NCBI GenBank assembly: GCA_963805925.1
Contig: CAWDWB010000010.1
Location: forward strand, 1 to 64,000
Source of the DNA: CAMPKL01 sp963805925
GTDB lineage: Bacteria; Acidobacteriota; Terriglobia; Bryobacterales; UBA6623
Length of the DNA: 64,000 nucleotides
Reading direction: 5' to 3'
Shown piece after piece: positions 16,360 to 24,330 of the stretch. Each line of letters begins with the position of its first letter. Within the stretch, counting starts at the first letter, position 1. The notes beneath the pieces were generated by a model. The model was not told the origin of the DNA and searched no databases. It was given only the letters and a program-made list of their open reading frames with translations. The position numbers were made by a program, and so were the translations under genes.

Positions 16360-17717
16360 ACGGCGCCGTAAGCCAGCATCGCGTCGGCAACCTTAATAAA
16401 GCCGGCGATGTTGGCGCCCTTCACGTAATCCACATGTTCTTTGTCGACACCATGCAAGACGCATTGGTGGTGGATCTTTTTCATGATGTCCTGGAGCCGC
16501 TCGTCGACTTCTTGGCGCGACCAAGAAATGCGCAGGGCGTTCTGACTCTGCTCAAGACCCGAGACCGCGACTCCGCCGGCGTTGGCGGCCTTGCCGGGCG
16601 CGAAGAGTACCTTGGCGGCGCTGAAGCGGTGAACGGCGTCGGGTTCTGCCGGCATGTTGGCTCCTTCTACGACCGCTTGGACGCCGTTTGCGATGAGAGC
16701 CGCGGCCTCATCGCCGTTTAACTCATTCTGCGTCGCGCATGGCAGGGCCACGTCGCAGGGGATGTGCCAAGGACGGGCACCCTCGTAGAATTCGCAACCG
16801 AACTTTTCGGCGTACTCCTGAATCCGGCCGCGGCGAACTTCCTTCAAGTCCTTCAGCCAATCGACCTTCTCAGCGTCAAAACCGTTCGGATCGTAAATGA
16901 AGCCGCTCGAATCGGACGCGGTTACGACCTTGGCGCCGAGTTCGATCAACTTCTCAATCGCATAGGTAGCGACATTGCCGGACCCGGAGATGACCGCAGT
17001 CTTGCCTCTCAGGCCTTCCGAACGCTCGTTCAGCATCTCCTGCAAGAAGTAGACGGCGCCGTAGCCGGTCGCTTCCACGCGCACGGCGCTGCCGCCGAAG
17101 GCTAGCCCTTTGCCGGTCATAATGCCGGCGAATCGATTGTTGAGCCGCTTGTACATGCCGAACATGTAGCTAATCTCGCGTGCGCCGACGCCGATGTCGC
17201 CGGCCGGCACGTCCGTGTCTTCGCCGATATGCCGATGCAGTTCGACCATCAGGGATTGGCAAAAGCGCATCACTTCGCGCGGGCTCTTGTCCTTGGGATT
17301 GAAGTTGGAGCCGCCCTTGGCGCCGCCCATCGGCAGGGTCGTCAGGCTGTTCTTGAAGACTTGCTCAAAGCCCAGGAACTTGAGCACGCTGAGATCGACG
17401 GTCTTGTGAAAGCGCATCCCGCCTTTGTAGGGGCCGATCGAATTATTGAATTGGACTCGCCAGGCGCGGTTGACGCGTATGTTGCCTAGATCGTCTTCCC
17501 AGGTGACGCGAAAAATAATGATTCGATCCGGCTCCGTCATACGCTCCAGGACCGCGTCCGCTTGGTACCTCGGATTGGCTAAAGAGAAGGGGATGACGAC
17601 CTGTGCGAACTCCTGAACGGCTTGATGAAATTCCGGCTGGCCCGGGTTGCGGCGTACCAAACCGTACATGAAACGCTGGATCTGTTCGGAGGCTTCGGTC
17701 TGAGCAATTGTTGTCAT
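16356..17717 (-). CDS. gdhA: Glutamate dehydrogenase, NADP-type hexameric
   Basis: ATG 17717 (MTTIAQTEASEQIQRFMYGL) is chosen over the TTG at 17729, giving 453 residues. It interconverts glutamate with 2-oxoglutarate and ammonia. Motifs are WRVQFNNSIGPYKGGMRFH, the catalytic lysine in LPMGGAKGGS (Lys134), VPAGDIGVGAREISYMFG, and the nucleotide-binding glycine turn in VISGSGNVATYA. Length and these blocks match the 50-kDa bacterial class, usually biosynthetic and NADP-linked; cofactor choice is inferred from the class. It is monocistronic and convergent with the small membrane gene. Confidence 0.95.
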   Translation of the reverse strand: MTTIAQTEASEQIQRFMYGLVRRNPGQPEFHQAVQEFAQVVIPFSLANPRYQADAVLERMTEPDRIIIFRVTWEDDLGNIRVNRAWRVQFNNSIGPYKGGMRFHKTVDLSVLKFLGFEQVFKNSLTTLPMGGAKGGSNFNPKDKSPREVMRFCQSLMVELHRHIGEDTDVPAGDIGVGAREISYMFGMYKRLNNRFAGIMTGKGLAFGGSAVRVEATGYGAVYFLQEMLNERSEGLRGKTAVISGSGNVATYAIEKLIELGAKVVTASDSSGFIYDPNGFDAEKVDWLKDLKEVRRGRIQEYAEKFGCEFYEGARPWHIPCDVALPCATQNELNGDEAAALIANGVQAVVEGANMPAEPDAVHRFSAAKVLFAPGKAANAGGVAVSGLEQSQNALRISWSRQEVDERLQDIMKKIHHQCVLHGVDKEHVDYVKGANIAGFIKVADAMLAYGAV

Positions 17718-17952
17718 ATGAATCTTCAAGCGAACTGTAGCCCATGATGCGGCAGAAACGAGTCAGCTCCCTTATCGGCGTGTTTCTTATAGTTCACACG
17801 ATGGCTTGTTCAGCCAGGTAACTCTTCATCCTCCACAGGATAGGCGTTTCGTCCGGAGCGAAACGTCGATGTTGACCCGTTCCTGCCGATAAGAAACCTG
17901 ATTGCACTCGCTGAATCGGAGCTCGGGGCCGGACGAAGAAGAGTATGCTCGG

Positions 17953-20085
17953 ATGTCTTCTGGAACAGGACAACCCCATCAATCGATATCAGGCCCGCCT
18001 GAAAGCAACGCCGCGATGCCTTCAGACCCGGAGTCGCGCGAGCTCTTCCGCGATGCTGCCGAACTGGCCTTAGTAGGCGGTTGGGAACTGGATGTCGCCG
18101 ACAATGTCGCCTCTTGGTCGGCCCAGGCGTTGCGCATCCACGGCATCGATGAAGACGCCCGATTCGGCCTAGAGGAGTTCATAGAACTGTATCCGTTGCG
18201 CACGGCCAAGGCGTTGAGCGCGGTAATCGAAGGAGCCATCGAATATGGCGAGCCCTGGGATATCGATCTCCCGTACGAAGATGCCGCGGGAAGCCGCCGT
18301 TGGATCCGATCCATTGGCAAGGCGCGATGGGCGCAGGGAAGGGTGTATCGGCTGGTAGGGGCCTTCCAAGACATCACCGCCCACAAGGAAGTTGAGCAGC
18401 AGCTCAACCGTTACGCCACGGACGCGGAAGAGGCGCGGGCGCGAGTAGAAGAGCAGGCCCGTCAGTTGCTGGAACAGTCCGTCGATCTTGAGCGCGCGCG
18501 ATCCGAGGCGCTAGAGTCGGCCCGGCTGAAGAGCCAGTTTCTAGCGAACATGAGCCACGAGATTCGCACGCCCATGAACGGCATCGTCGGCATGGCGGAA
18601 CTTCTTGAGGGCAGCAGCCTAGATCCGGAACAACGGGAATACCTGCGGACGATTCGGTTCAGTGCCGCGTCGCTGCTGACGATCATCAACGATATTCTCG
18701 ACTTCTCGAAGATCGAGGCGGGCAAACTCGTCTTCGAGTCGGTCGTGTTCAATCTCGAAGAATGCATCGAGGAGGCCGTTGGTCTCTTCGTTGAACAGGC
18801 GGCGGCGAAACGAACGCAACTCGCCACCACGATCGACCCAAGCGCTCCCACTGCGGTTGTCGGAGATCCCGGTCGGCTCCGGCAGGTACTTCTGAATTTG
18901 CTAAGCAACGCCGTCAAATTCACGATCGGCGGGGACGTTGAACTTCGAGTCGGCGTACTGGAACAAGAAGAGGGTTCCGTACGGTTTCGATTTAGCGTCC
19001 GGGACTCTGGGGTTGGAATCCCGCGCGGCACGATCTCGTCCCTGTTTTCACCTTTCGTGCAGGCGGATGGCAGCACAACTCGCAAGTTCGGTGGAACGGG
19101 ACTGGGTCTAGCGATTTGCAAACAACTAGCGACCGGCATGGGCGGGCGCATCGGCGTGGAATCCGAGCCCGGCAAGGGGTCGACTTTCTGGTTTACCGCG
19201 CTGCTTGGTTACGCGGATGAGGGGCGGTCCCCGGAAGTACGAGGCGATCTAAGCGGCTTGCGCGTGCTCGGACTGGAGTGCCATGAGGCTGCTCGGTTGT
19301 CGCTGGAGTCAGATCTGCAACTGTGGGGCGTCGCGTCTGAAATGCTAGGGGAACCTGCGCACTTTGTCAGTGCACTCCAAGAGCGGCGTCAAGACAACGA
19401 AGTGATTCTGCTGGATCTAGGCGCCTTGGACGCGGTGCAGCAGGAATTGGCGACCCGTGGAAGGACGCTGAGCCAGGTCCTGGACAAGCCCGTCATCGTG
19501 ACTTCTATGTTCATGCAGCAGTTGCCGACGGAGGTCGACGGCGTTGCCGTCGCCGACCGCCTCAGAAAGCCCTTCAAACGCGGCCGGCTCTATGAAGCGC
19601 TTCGCAAAGCAGGACAACGGCAGCAGCCAGAGGCGTCCTCGGCAAAGAACGGTGAGGCCGAGCAGCGGTCGCTTGACGGATTGCGGATCTTGGTGGCGGA
19701 AGACAATCCGGTCAACCAAAAAGTAGCGATGCGGATGTTGTCGAAGCTCGGCTGCACCGCCTATGCGGTCGCAAATGGCGTCGAGGCGGTGGAGGCTGTC
19801 CAATCCCAGGATTTCGACGTCGTTCTGATGGACTGTCAGATGCCTGAAATGGATGGGTTTGAGGCGACGAGTCGAATTCGTGAGCTGGGTTTGACCCATA
19901 GGCCGCCGATTGTTGCGCTTACCGCGAATGCCATGCAGGGCGACAAGGAACTCTGCCTTCAGGCGGGAATGGACGACTATCTCGTCAAGCCGATCGAGTT
20001 GAAGATCCTGGCTGAAATGCTAGGCCGCTGGGACCGTAAGTCAGCGCGGGCCAGGGCAGACCTACAAGCCGGCGGCACGCACTAG
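17953..20085 (+). CDS. Hybrid sensor histidine kinase (PAS-HisKA-HATPase-REC)
   Basis: ATG 17953 gives 710 residues; a TTG 51 bp upstream is less likely. There is no membrane segment, so it is a cytoplasmic sensor. Order: PAS-like domain about 35-145 (WELDVADNVASWSAQALRIH), a coiled coil about 150-190, and HisKA with the phospho-acceptor His202 in NMSHEIRTPMNGIVG. The HATPase has the N box NLLSNAVKFT, G1 DSGVGIP and G2 GGTGLGLAI. A degenerate receiver about 425-560 lacks the acceptor aspartate pattern. A true receiver follows, with AEDNPVNQKV, Asp627 in VLMDCQMPEMDG, and the lysine in DDYLVKP. No separate response regulator is adjacent. Its 3' end overlaps the convergent gene by 24 bp. Confidence 0.93.
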   Translation: MSSGTGQPHQSISGPPESNAAMPSDPESRELFRDAAELALVGGWELDVADNVASWSAQALRIHGIDEDARFGLEEFIELYPLRTAKALSAVIEGAIEYGEPWDIDLPYEDAAGSRRWIRSIGKARWAQGRVYRLVGAFQDITAHKEVEQQLNRYATDAEEARARVEEQARQLLEQSVDLERARSEALESARLKSQFLANMSHEIRTPMNGIVGMAELLEGSSLDPEQREYLRTIRFSAASLLTIINDILDFSKIEAGKLVFESVVFNLEECIEEAVGLFVEQAAAKRTQLATTIDPSAPTAVVGDPGRLRQVLLNLLSNAVKFTIGGDVELRVGVLEQEEGSVRFRFSVRDSGVGIPRGTISSLFSPFVQADGSTTRKFGGTGLGLAICKQLATGMGGRIGVESEPGKGSTFWFTALLGYADEGRSPEVRGDLSGLRVLGLECHEAARLSLESDLQLWGVASEMLGEPAHFVSALQERRQDNEVILLDLGALDAVQQELATRGRTLSQVLDKPVIVTSMFMQQLPTEVDGVAVADRLRKPFKRGRLYEALRKAGQRQQPEASSAKNGEAEQRSLDGLRILVAEDNPVNQKVAMRMLSKLGCTAYAVANGVEAVEAVQSQDFDVVLMDCQMPEMDGFEATSRIRELGLTHRPPIVALTANAMQGDKELCLQAGMDDYLVKPIELKILAEMLGRWDRKSARARADLQAGGTH

Positions 20086-21672
20086 CGCTTCTCTCTGTCC
20101 TGGCGGATAGACGCAATCTTCAGGCGGGAGCGCGACGGCCCGGGCTTGTTCCAGATCGCCCGTAGAACGGAAAACAAATAGCAGATTATTGCGGGCGTCG
20201 AAGTTGCAGGGGTTTAGACTCAGGGCGCGGCGGAACAAGTCCTCCGCCTCGCCAAGTCGGCCTTGCGCGGCAAGCGCCACACCGAGGTTGGCTGCCATCG
20301 ACGGGTCGTCCGGCGCCAGCTCGTACGCGGTCTGCAGCGCTATGGCCGCCTCTTGGGTCTGTTGTCTCCGAAGCAGGAAGAGACCGAGCTCGCCCCATGC
20401 TCCTGCGGAGCGAGGTTCAACCAACGTCGCCTCACGCAGCAACTTCTCTCTCCGCGGATCCGCGATCGCGCCTCGTTCGTCCAGTGCCCGGGCCAAGTGG
20501 AGTTTCGGGCGAGCCTTCGATGGAGACTGTTCCGCTGTGTTGGTCCAGAATGTTTCGGCGTCCTGCCAAACCGCCGCTCGCTGGTAGGTCAACGCCGCAA
20601 GCAGGACGGTCAAAGCAATTACGGCGAGGGCCAATCGCCGTCCTGGCAAAATGCGGCCGGCCAGCGCCCCGGCAACCGCAGCAAGACACAGCAACGGCAA
20701 CAACATCCGTCTCTCGACCGCAATATCGGCCAACGGGGCGATGCTCGAAGTGGGCGTCAGCAAGATCAGCGCGCCCAAGGGAAAGAACAGTATGGGCTCC
20801 CGTCTCGCCCAGAAGAAGCAGGCGGCGGCGAGGACGGCGATAACAATCAAGCTGGCCAATCCGAATGGGTCCAGGCCCTGAGCGGCCCCGATCTGGTGAT
20901 CGAAATTGAGCCCAACCGGGAAGACCGTCAACCTGGCGTACAGCCAAAGAGCATGCCCTTGCGCCTGAAGGTAAGCGAAGGGCGTGGGTACGTCGTTCCC
21001 CACAAGCGCCCCAGCGTCGGGAGTCACTCGAGCGGCGTAGATGACGCGCAGAGCAAAAAAAGCTGCCGCAATCGTCATCGCCGTGAGCGGCGCCGCAAGC
21101 GCACGTAGCGCTTCGCGCGGCGATCGTCGATAAAGTATCTCGAACGCCAAAAAGAACAGCGGCAGGACAACGGCCTCCTCTTTCGACGCCATCGCCAGAC
21201 CGGCAAGCACGACCGCTAGCCAATACCGCTTGCGGACCCATAAGATCCAAGCGCCGACAGAAAATACGGCGGCCAGAAGAGACGCCCGCGCAAAGACATA
21301 GATGACCGCCTCGCTGTTGAGCGGGTGCAACGCAAACAGCGCCGTAGCCGCCAGCGCGGCGCGTGCGCCGATCAGCTGACGATACAGGCTTGCCGCGAGC
21401 GCAACCAACGCCAGAAACAGCATGAGGTTTACCGCATGATCGAGCGCTGGGTTCTGATCGCCGCCGCGGAATGACGCGAAGAAAGTCCAGTAAGTCAGCG
21501 TTCTCGTTCGAGCAAAATCGAAGAGCCGATCTGCGCCGCCCGGAAGCATGGCGGTATCGGAGAACAGCGAAAAGTCGTCGAGATAGTAAGGAGCCGACAA
21601 GGCGGGCCAGTAGGCGATCGCCGTCAACGCCAGAACGGCTGCGACGAACCACCGGAACCGGCCTAGGGTCAT
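20062..21672 (-). CDS. Polytopic membrane glycosyltransferase-like protein with TPR tail
   Basis: This 536-residue protein has about eleven hydrophobic helices in residues 8-370. Between the first two is YYLDDFSLFSD, whose DD pair resembles the catalytic acidic loop of GT-C mannosyltransferases (TMTC/PMT-like). ALFALHPLNSEAVIYVFARA is the block typical of TMTC-like proteins. From about residue 385 the chain becomes tetratricopeptide-like (GAWGELGLFLLRRQQTQEAA, AANLGVALAAQGRLGEAEDL). A role in lipid-linked sugar transfer at the inner membrane is inferred. The start overlaps the end of the upstream GT4 gene (ATGA), so they are coupled. Confidence 0.8.
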   Translation of the reverse strand: MTLGRFRWFVAAVLALTAIAYWPALSAPYYLDDFSLFSDTAMLPGGADRLFDFARTRTLTYWTFFASFRGGDQNPALDHAVNLMLFLALVALAASLYRQLIGARAALAATALFALHPLNSEAVIYVFARASLLAAVFSVGAWILWVRKRYWLAVVLAGLAMASKEEAVVLPLFFLAFEILYRRSPREALRALAAPLTAMTIAAAFFALRVIYAARVTPDAGALVGNDVPTPFAYLQAQGHALWLYARLTVFPVGLNFDHQIGAAQGLDPFGLASLIVIAVLAAACFFWARREPILFFPLGALILLTPTSSIAPLADIAVERRMLLPLLCLAAVAGALAGRILPGRRLALAVIALTVLLAALTYQRAAVWQDAETFWTNTAEQSPSKARPKLHLARALDERGAIADPRREKLLREATLVEPRSAGAWGELGLFLLRRQQTQEAAIALQTAYELAPDDPSMAANLGVALAAQGRLGEAEDLFRRALSLNPCNFDARNNLLFVFRSTGDLEQARAVALPPEDCVYPPGQREALVRAAGL

Positions 21673-22817
21673 CGCTGCGCCGCCTCCAAAAATATGGCCA
21701 GCGTCTGCTGCGCCGCCCTTTGCCAGGTGGAGTTCTTAGAACGTTCCAGACCGGCGGTGACGAACTTCATGCGCTGAAATTCGTCTTGCCTAAGCCCTCG
21801 TATCGCGGCGGCAATGTCATCGCTCGAGTGGGGATCAAAAAAGGAAGCGCAGCCGTCAGCGAGTTCGTGCAGCGGCGCGATATCCGAGCAGGCCACCGGC
21901 ACTCCCGCCGCGAGGGCTTCCAGCACGGGCATGCCAAAGCCCTCAAAAGTTGACGGGAAAACCAGAGCCTCGGCGTACTTGAACAGTCCGATGAGCGTCT
22001 TTCGCGGTTGCCATCCTAGTAAATGAATGCGCTCGTCGAGACCCTTCTCGGTGATCAACTTCTTTACTTCATCCCACGACTTTCCGGGCAGGCCGCAAAC
22101 GACGAGCTGCAGGTCGGCCTCCTGCCGGGCGACGGCTTCATAAGCGTCAATCAACCGATGCCAGTTCTTGTGAGGGTGCACGGTAGAGACGGCGAGCAAG
22201 TAGGGAGCATCAGGCAATCCCGCCTCTGTCAGTAGCTCTGGTCCGTAGGTCTCGTTTTTCTTCAATTCGAAGAAGTCGCCTTCCACGCCGTGAGAAACGA
22301 CGCGGACATCTTGCTGCGGTACGCCATAGAACTCGACGATGTCATTCTTCGAACTCTCGGAGACCGTAATGATCGTGGATGCCGTTTTGACCGACTGCGC
22401 CACGCACCATTCCCAGGCCATCAGTTCGAAGCGGCCGAAGTTCTGCGGTTGCCGCTTGTGCTGCAAATCGTGGATTACCGTCACGCGCTTGCCTCGCCCG
22501 GTCAAGGGCGCCGTAAAGCCAGGAGAGAAGAGGACGTCGAGTTTGTCCGTCCGGGTGTGCGAAGGCAATCGCAGCTGTTCCCAAATAAGACGACCCGGCC
22601 GGAATGACGCCTTGACGCCGGTTTCGACAGGCGCGAAGTTGGCCTGCCGGGGGCAAAGATCAAGGCCGGTTTCCCGGTTGAGGTAAACGAAGTACTCGTT
22701 GCGCCGATCGATCTCAGCCAGCGCCGCAAGCAGGTTGCGGAGATAAATCTCAGTGCCGCCGACGCCTCCGGGAATCAGGTACAAGGCGTTGACGCCGATG
22801 CGCAAGCGGGAGGGCAT
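21669..22817 (-). CDS. Glycosyltransferase family 1/4
   Basis: This 382-residue GT-B enzyme has an N-terminal NALYLIPGGVGGTEIYLRNL and an HDLQHKRQPQNFGRFE loop. The C-terminal nucleotide-sugar domain has HPHKNWHRLIDAY, HLLGWQPRKTLIGLFKYAEA and the glutamate pair in FPSTFEGFGMPVLEALAAGV. These fit GT4-type alpha-glycosyltransferases such as RfaB/MtfB-like mannosyltransferases. The donor and acceptor cannot be read from sequence. It is coupled to the downstream TPR membrane glycosyltransferase, so both probably add sugars to a surface glycan. No clear ribosome site precedes ATG 22817. Confidence 0.9.
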   Translation of the reverse strand: MPSRLRIGVNALYLIPGGVGGTEIYLRNLLAALAEIDRRNEYFVYLNRETGLDLCPRQANFAPVETGVKASFRPGRLIWEQLRLPSHTRTDKLDVLFSPGFTAPLTGRGKRVTVIHDLQHKRQPQNFGRFELMAWEWCVAQSVKTASTIITVSESSKNDIVEFYGVPQQDVRVVSHGVEGDFFELKKNETYGPELLTEAGLPDAPYLLAVSTVHPHKNWHRLIDAYEAVARQEADLQLVVCGLPGKSWDEVKKLITEKGLDERIHLLGWQPRKTLIGLFKYAEALVFPSTFEGFGMPVLEALAAGVPVACSDIAPLHELADGCASFFDPHSSDDIAAAIRGLRQDEFQRMKFVTAGLERSKNSTWQRAAQQTLAIFLEAAQR

Positions 22818-22859
22818 TCGTTAACGGAGGTAGAAGCCTCCAGGGTAACGAACCCCCCA

Positions 22860-24149
22860 CTAGCTTTGCTGAGTCTTCATCAAGCGGCGCGCTTTGAAAT
22901 CCCAACTGATTCGCCGTCCGGTGCTGGCCGACAGGTTGACCATGTGTGCGCAGGCGGCCGCGTAGTGCCCGGCCCAGACGTCTTCGACGAGCGGTGCGCC
23001 ATCGCGAACCGAGGCAAAAAAATTCCCGACATGGAGGTCGGTGGCGTCGCCGCCCCTCAACTTCGTTTCTTCCGGCTCGGTGTGGGGGGCGCGAACGGCG
23101 TTGGCGCTCTCATAGGCTTCCTGCAGCTCTTCCGGCCAGGAGTCGGTCACCCAACGAGTGGACTCCAATTTCCGCTCGGCGGTAAATGTCAGCGTGGTTG
23201 CGCCGACGGCTAGCGAGCCTTCCGTCCCGAGGAACTCAAATCCCGTACCGCCGCTGCCGTTATTGAATGTGGAGCTAAGCGTCACAGTGAACCCTTCCCG
23301 ATAGCGCAGGATGGCGTTCAACGTGTCAGGAACGTCCCGGCTGTCTCCCCAGCGGTAAAGATCGCCCATGGCCATGACGTCCTGCGGGGCTCCGGTACCC
23401 ATCAGCCGGTGGATAGTCGTGCACAAGTGAACAAACAGGTCCGTCGCGATGCCGCCGGAATAATCCTTGTAACAACGCCAGCGGAAGAACCGGGCGAGAT
23501 CGAAAGGCCGCTTCGGAGCCGGCCCCAGAAACTTCTTCCAGTCGACAGTCTCCGGCGAGGCGTCCGGGGGTATCGGGTAAATCCAGGCTCCGCTTGCTGA
23601 GTTGCGGTTGTAGTTCGCGCGCACCATCGTGACGCGCCCCAGGCGGCCTTCCTGAATCATCTGCGCCGCCATCTTCTCGGCCGGCGAACTGATGCCCTGG
23701 CTGCCGACTTGCAGTACCTTGCCGGAGCGCTCCACCGCGCGAGCGATCTCTAGGCCTTCGTCGACGGTATACGTGAGCGGCTTCTCGCAATAAACATGTT
23801 TTCCGGCCTCAAGCGACTCGATGACGTGCCGGGCGTGCCAGTGATCGGGAGACACCACAAACACGGCGTCAATCGAAGGATCGCCCAAGATGTCCGTATA
23901 GTGCTCAACCTCCTTGGCTCGGCCTTCGGTCCGTGCGATAGCCCGCGTGATGCGGCCCGTGTAAGCGTCGCAGACGGACACAATCTCCGCGCCGGGAGCT
24001 TTCTTGATGGACTCCATGACCTGCTGGGCTCGTGCGCCCACGCCAATCATGCCGACCGTAGTCCGCGTCGAGGGCGGGGCAGCGAAGGCAGGCAGCGCCA
24101 GTGTACCCGCACCGGCTAGAAAGATTCGTCGGGAGATATCGCTCGGCAT
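22860..24149 (-). CDS. Gfo/Idh/MocA-family oxidoreductase, Tat-exported
   Basis: This 429-residue protein begins MPSDISRRIFLAGAGTLALP, a twin-arginine signal. The Rossmann part has VGMIGVGARAQQVMESIKKA, and the catalytic EKP motif is in HVYCEKPLTYTVDEG. The C-terminal part carries the alpha/beta domain (NAILRYREGFTVTLSSTFNN). Exported members of this family are common in Planctomycetes and Solibacter-like bacteria and probably act on sugars or cyclitols in the periplasm, perhaps with a tightly held NAD(P). It is divergent from the PSD1-DUF1501 pair. The 181-bp gap contains the palindrome TTCCGCCGGAA but no clear promoter. Confidence 0.92.
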   Translation of the reverse strand: MPSDISRRIFLAGAGTLALPAFAAPPSTRTTVGMIGVGARAQQVMESIKKAPGAEIVSVCDAYTGRITRAIARTEGRAKEVEHYTDILGDPSIDAVFVVSPDHWHARHVIESLEAGKHVYCEKPLTYTVDEGLEIARAVERSGKVLQVGSQGISSPAEKMAAQMIQEGRLGRVTMVRANYNRNSASGAWIYPIPPDASPETVDWKKFLGPAPKRPFDLARFFRWRCYKDYSGGIATDLFVHLCTTIHRLMGTGAPQDVMAMGDLYRWGDSRDVPDTLNAILRYREGFTVTLSSTFNNGSGGTGFEFLGTEGSLAVGATTLTFTAERKLESTRWVTDSWPEELQEAYESANAVRAPHTEPEETKLRGGDATDLHVGNFFASVRDGAPLVEDVWAGHYAAACAHMVNLSASTGRRISWDFKARRLMKTQQS

Positions 24150-24330
24150 GTCTGCACAAATTATAAGGGCGGTTTTAGGCCGAGAAGGAGCGCAACGAAG
24201 GAACTTTATCGAATTGGTACGAAACGCACGTCTGAACCCGGTTCCGCCGGAAATGGTCTAGAATTATCAGTGGTTTAGGCGGACGCCTCGGTCGCGCGCG
24301 TACAGCCTTCGCCATTTGGGGGTACGGTCC

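Noticed and set aside
20263..21652. Long open frames antisense to the TPR membrane glycosyltransferase
   Set aside because: The real strand has clear membrane helices and TPRs; the antisense frames are Gln/Arg-rich shadows.
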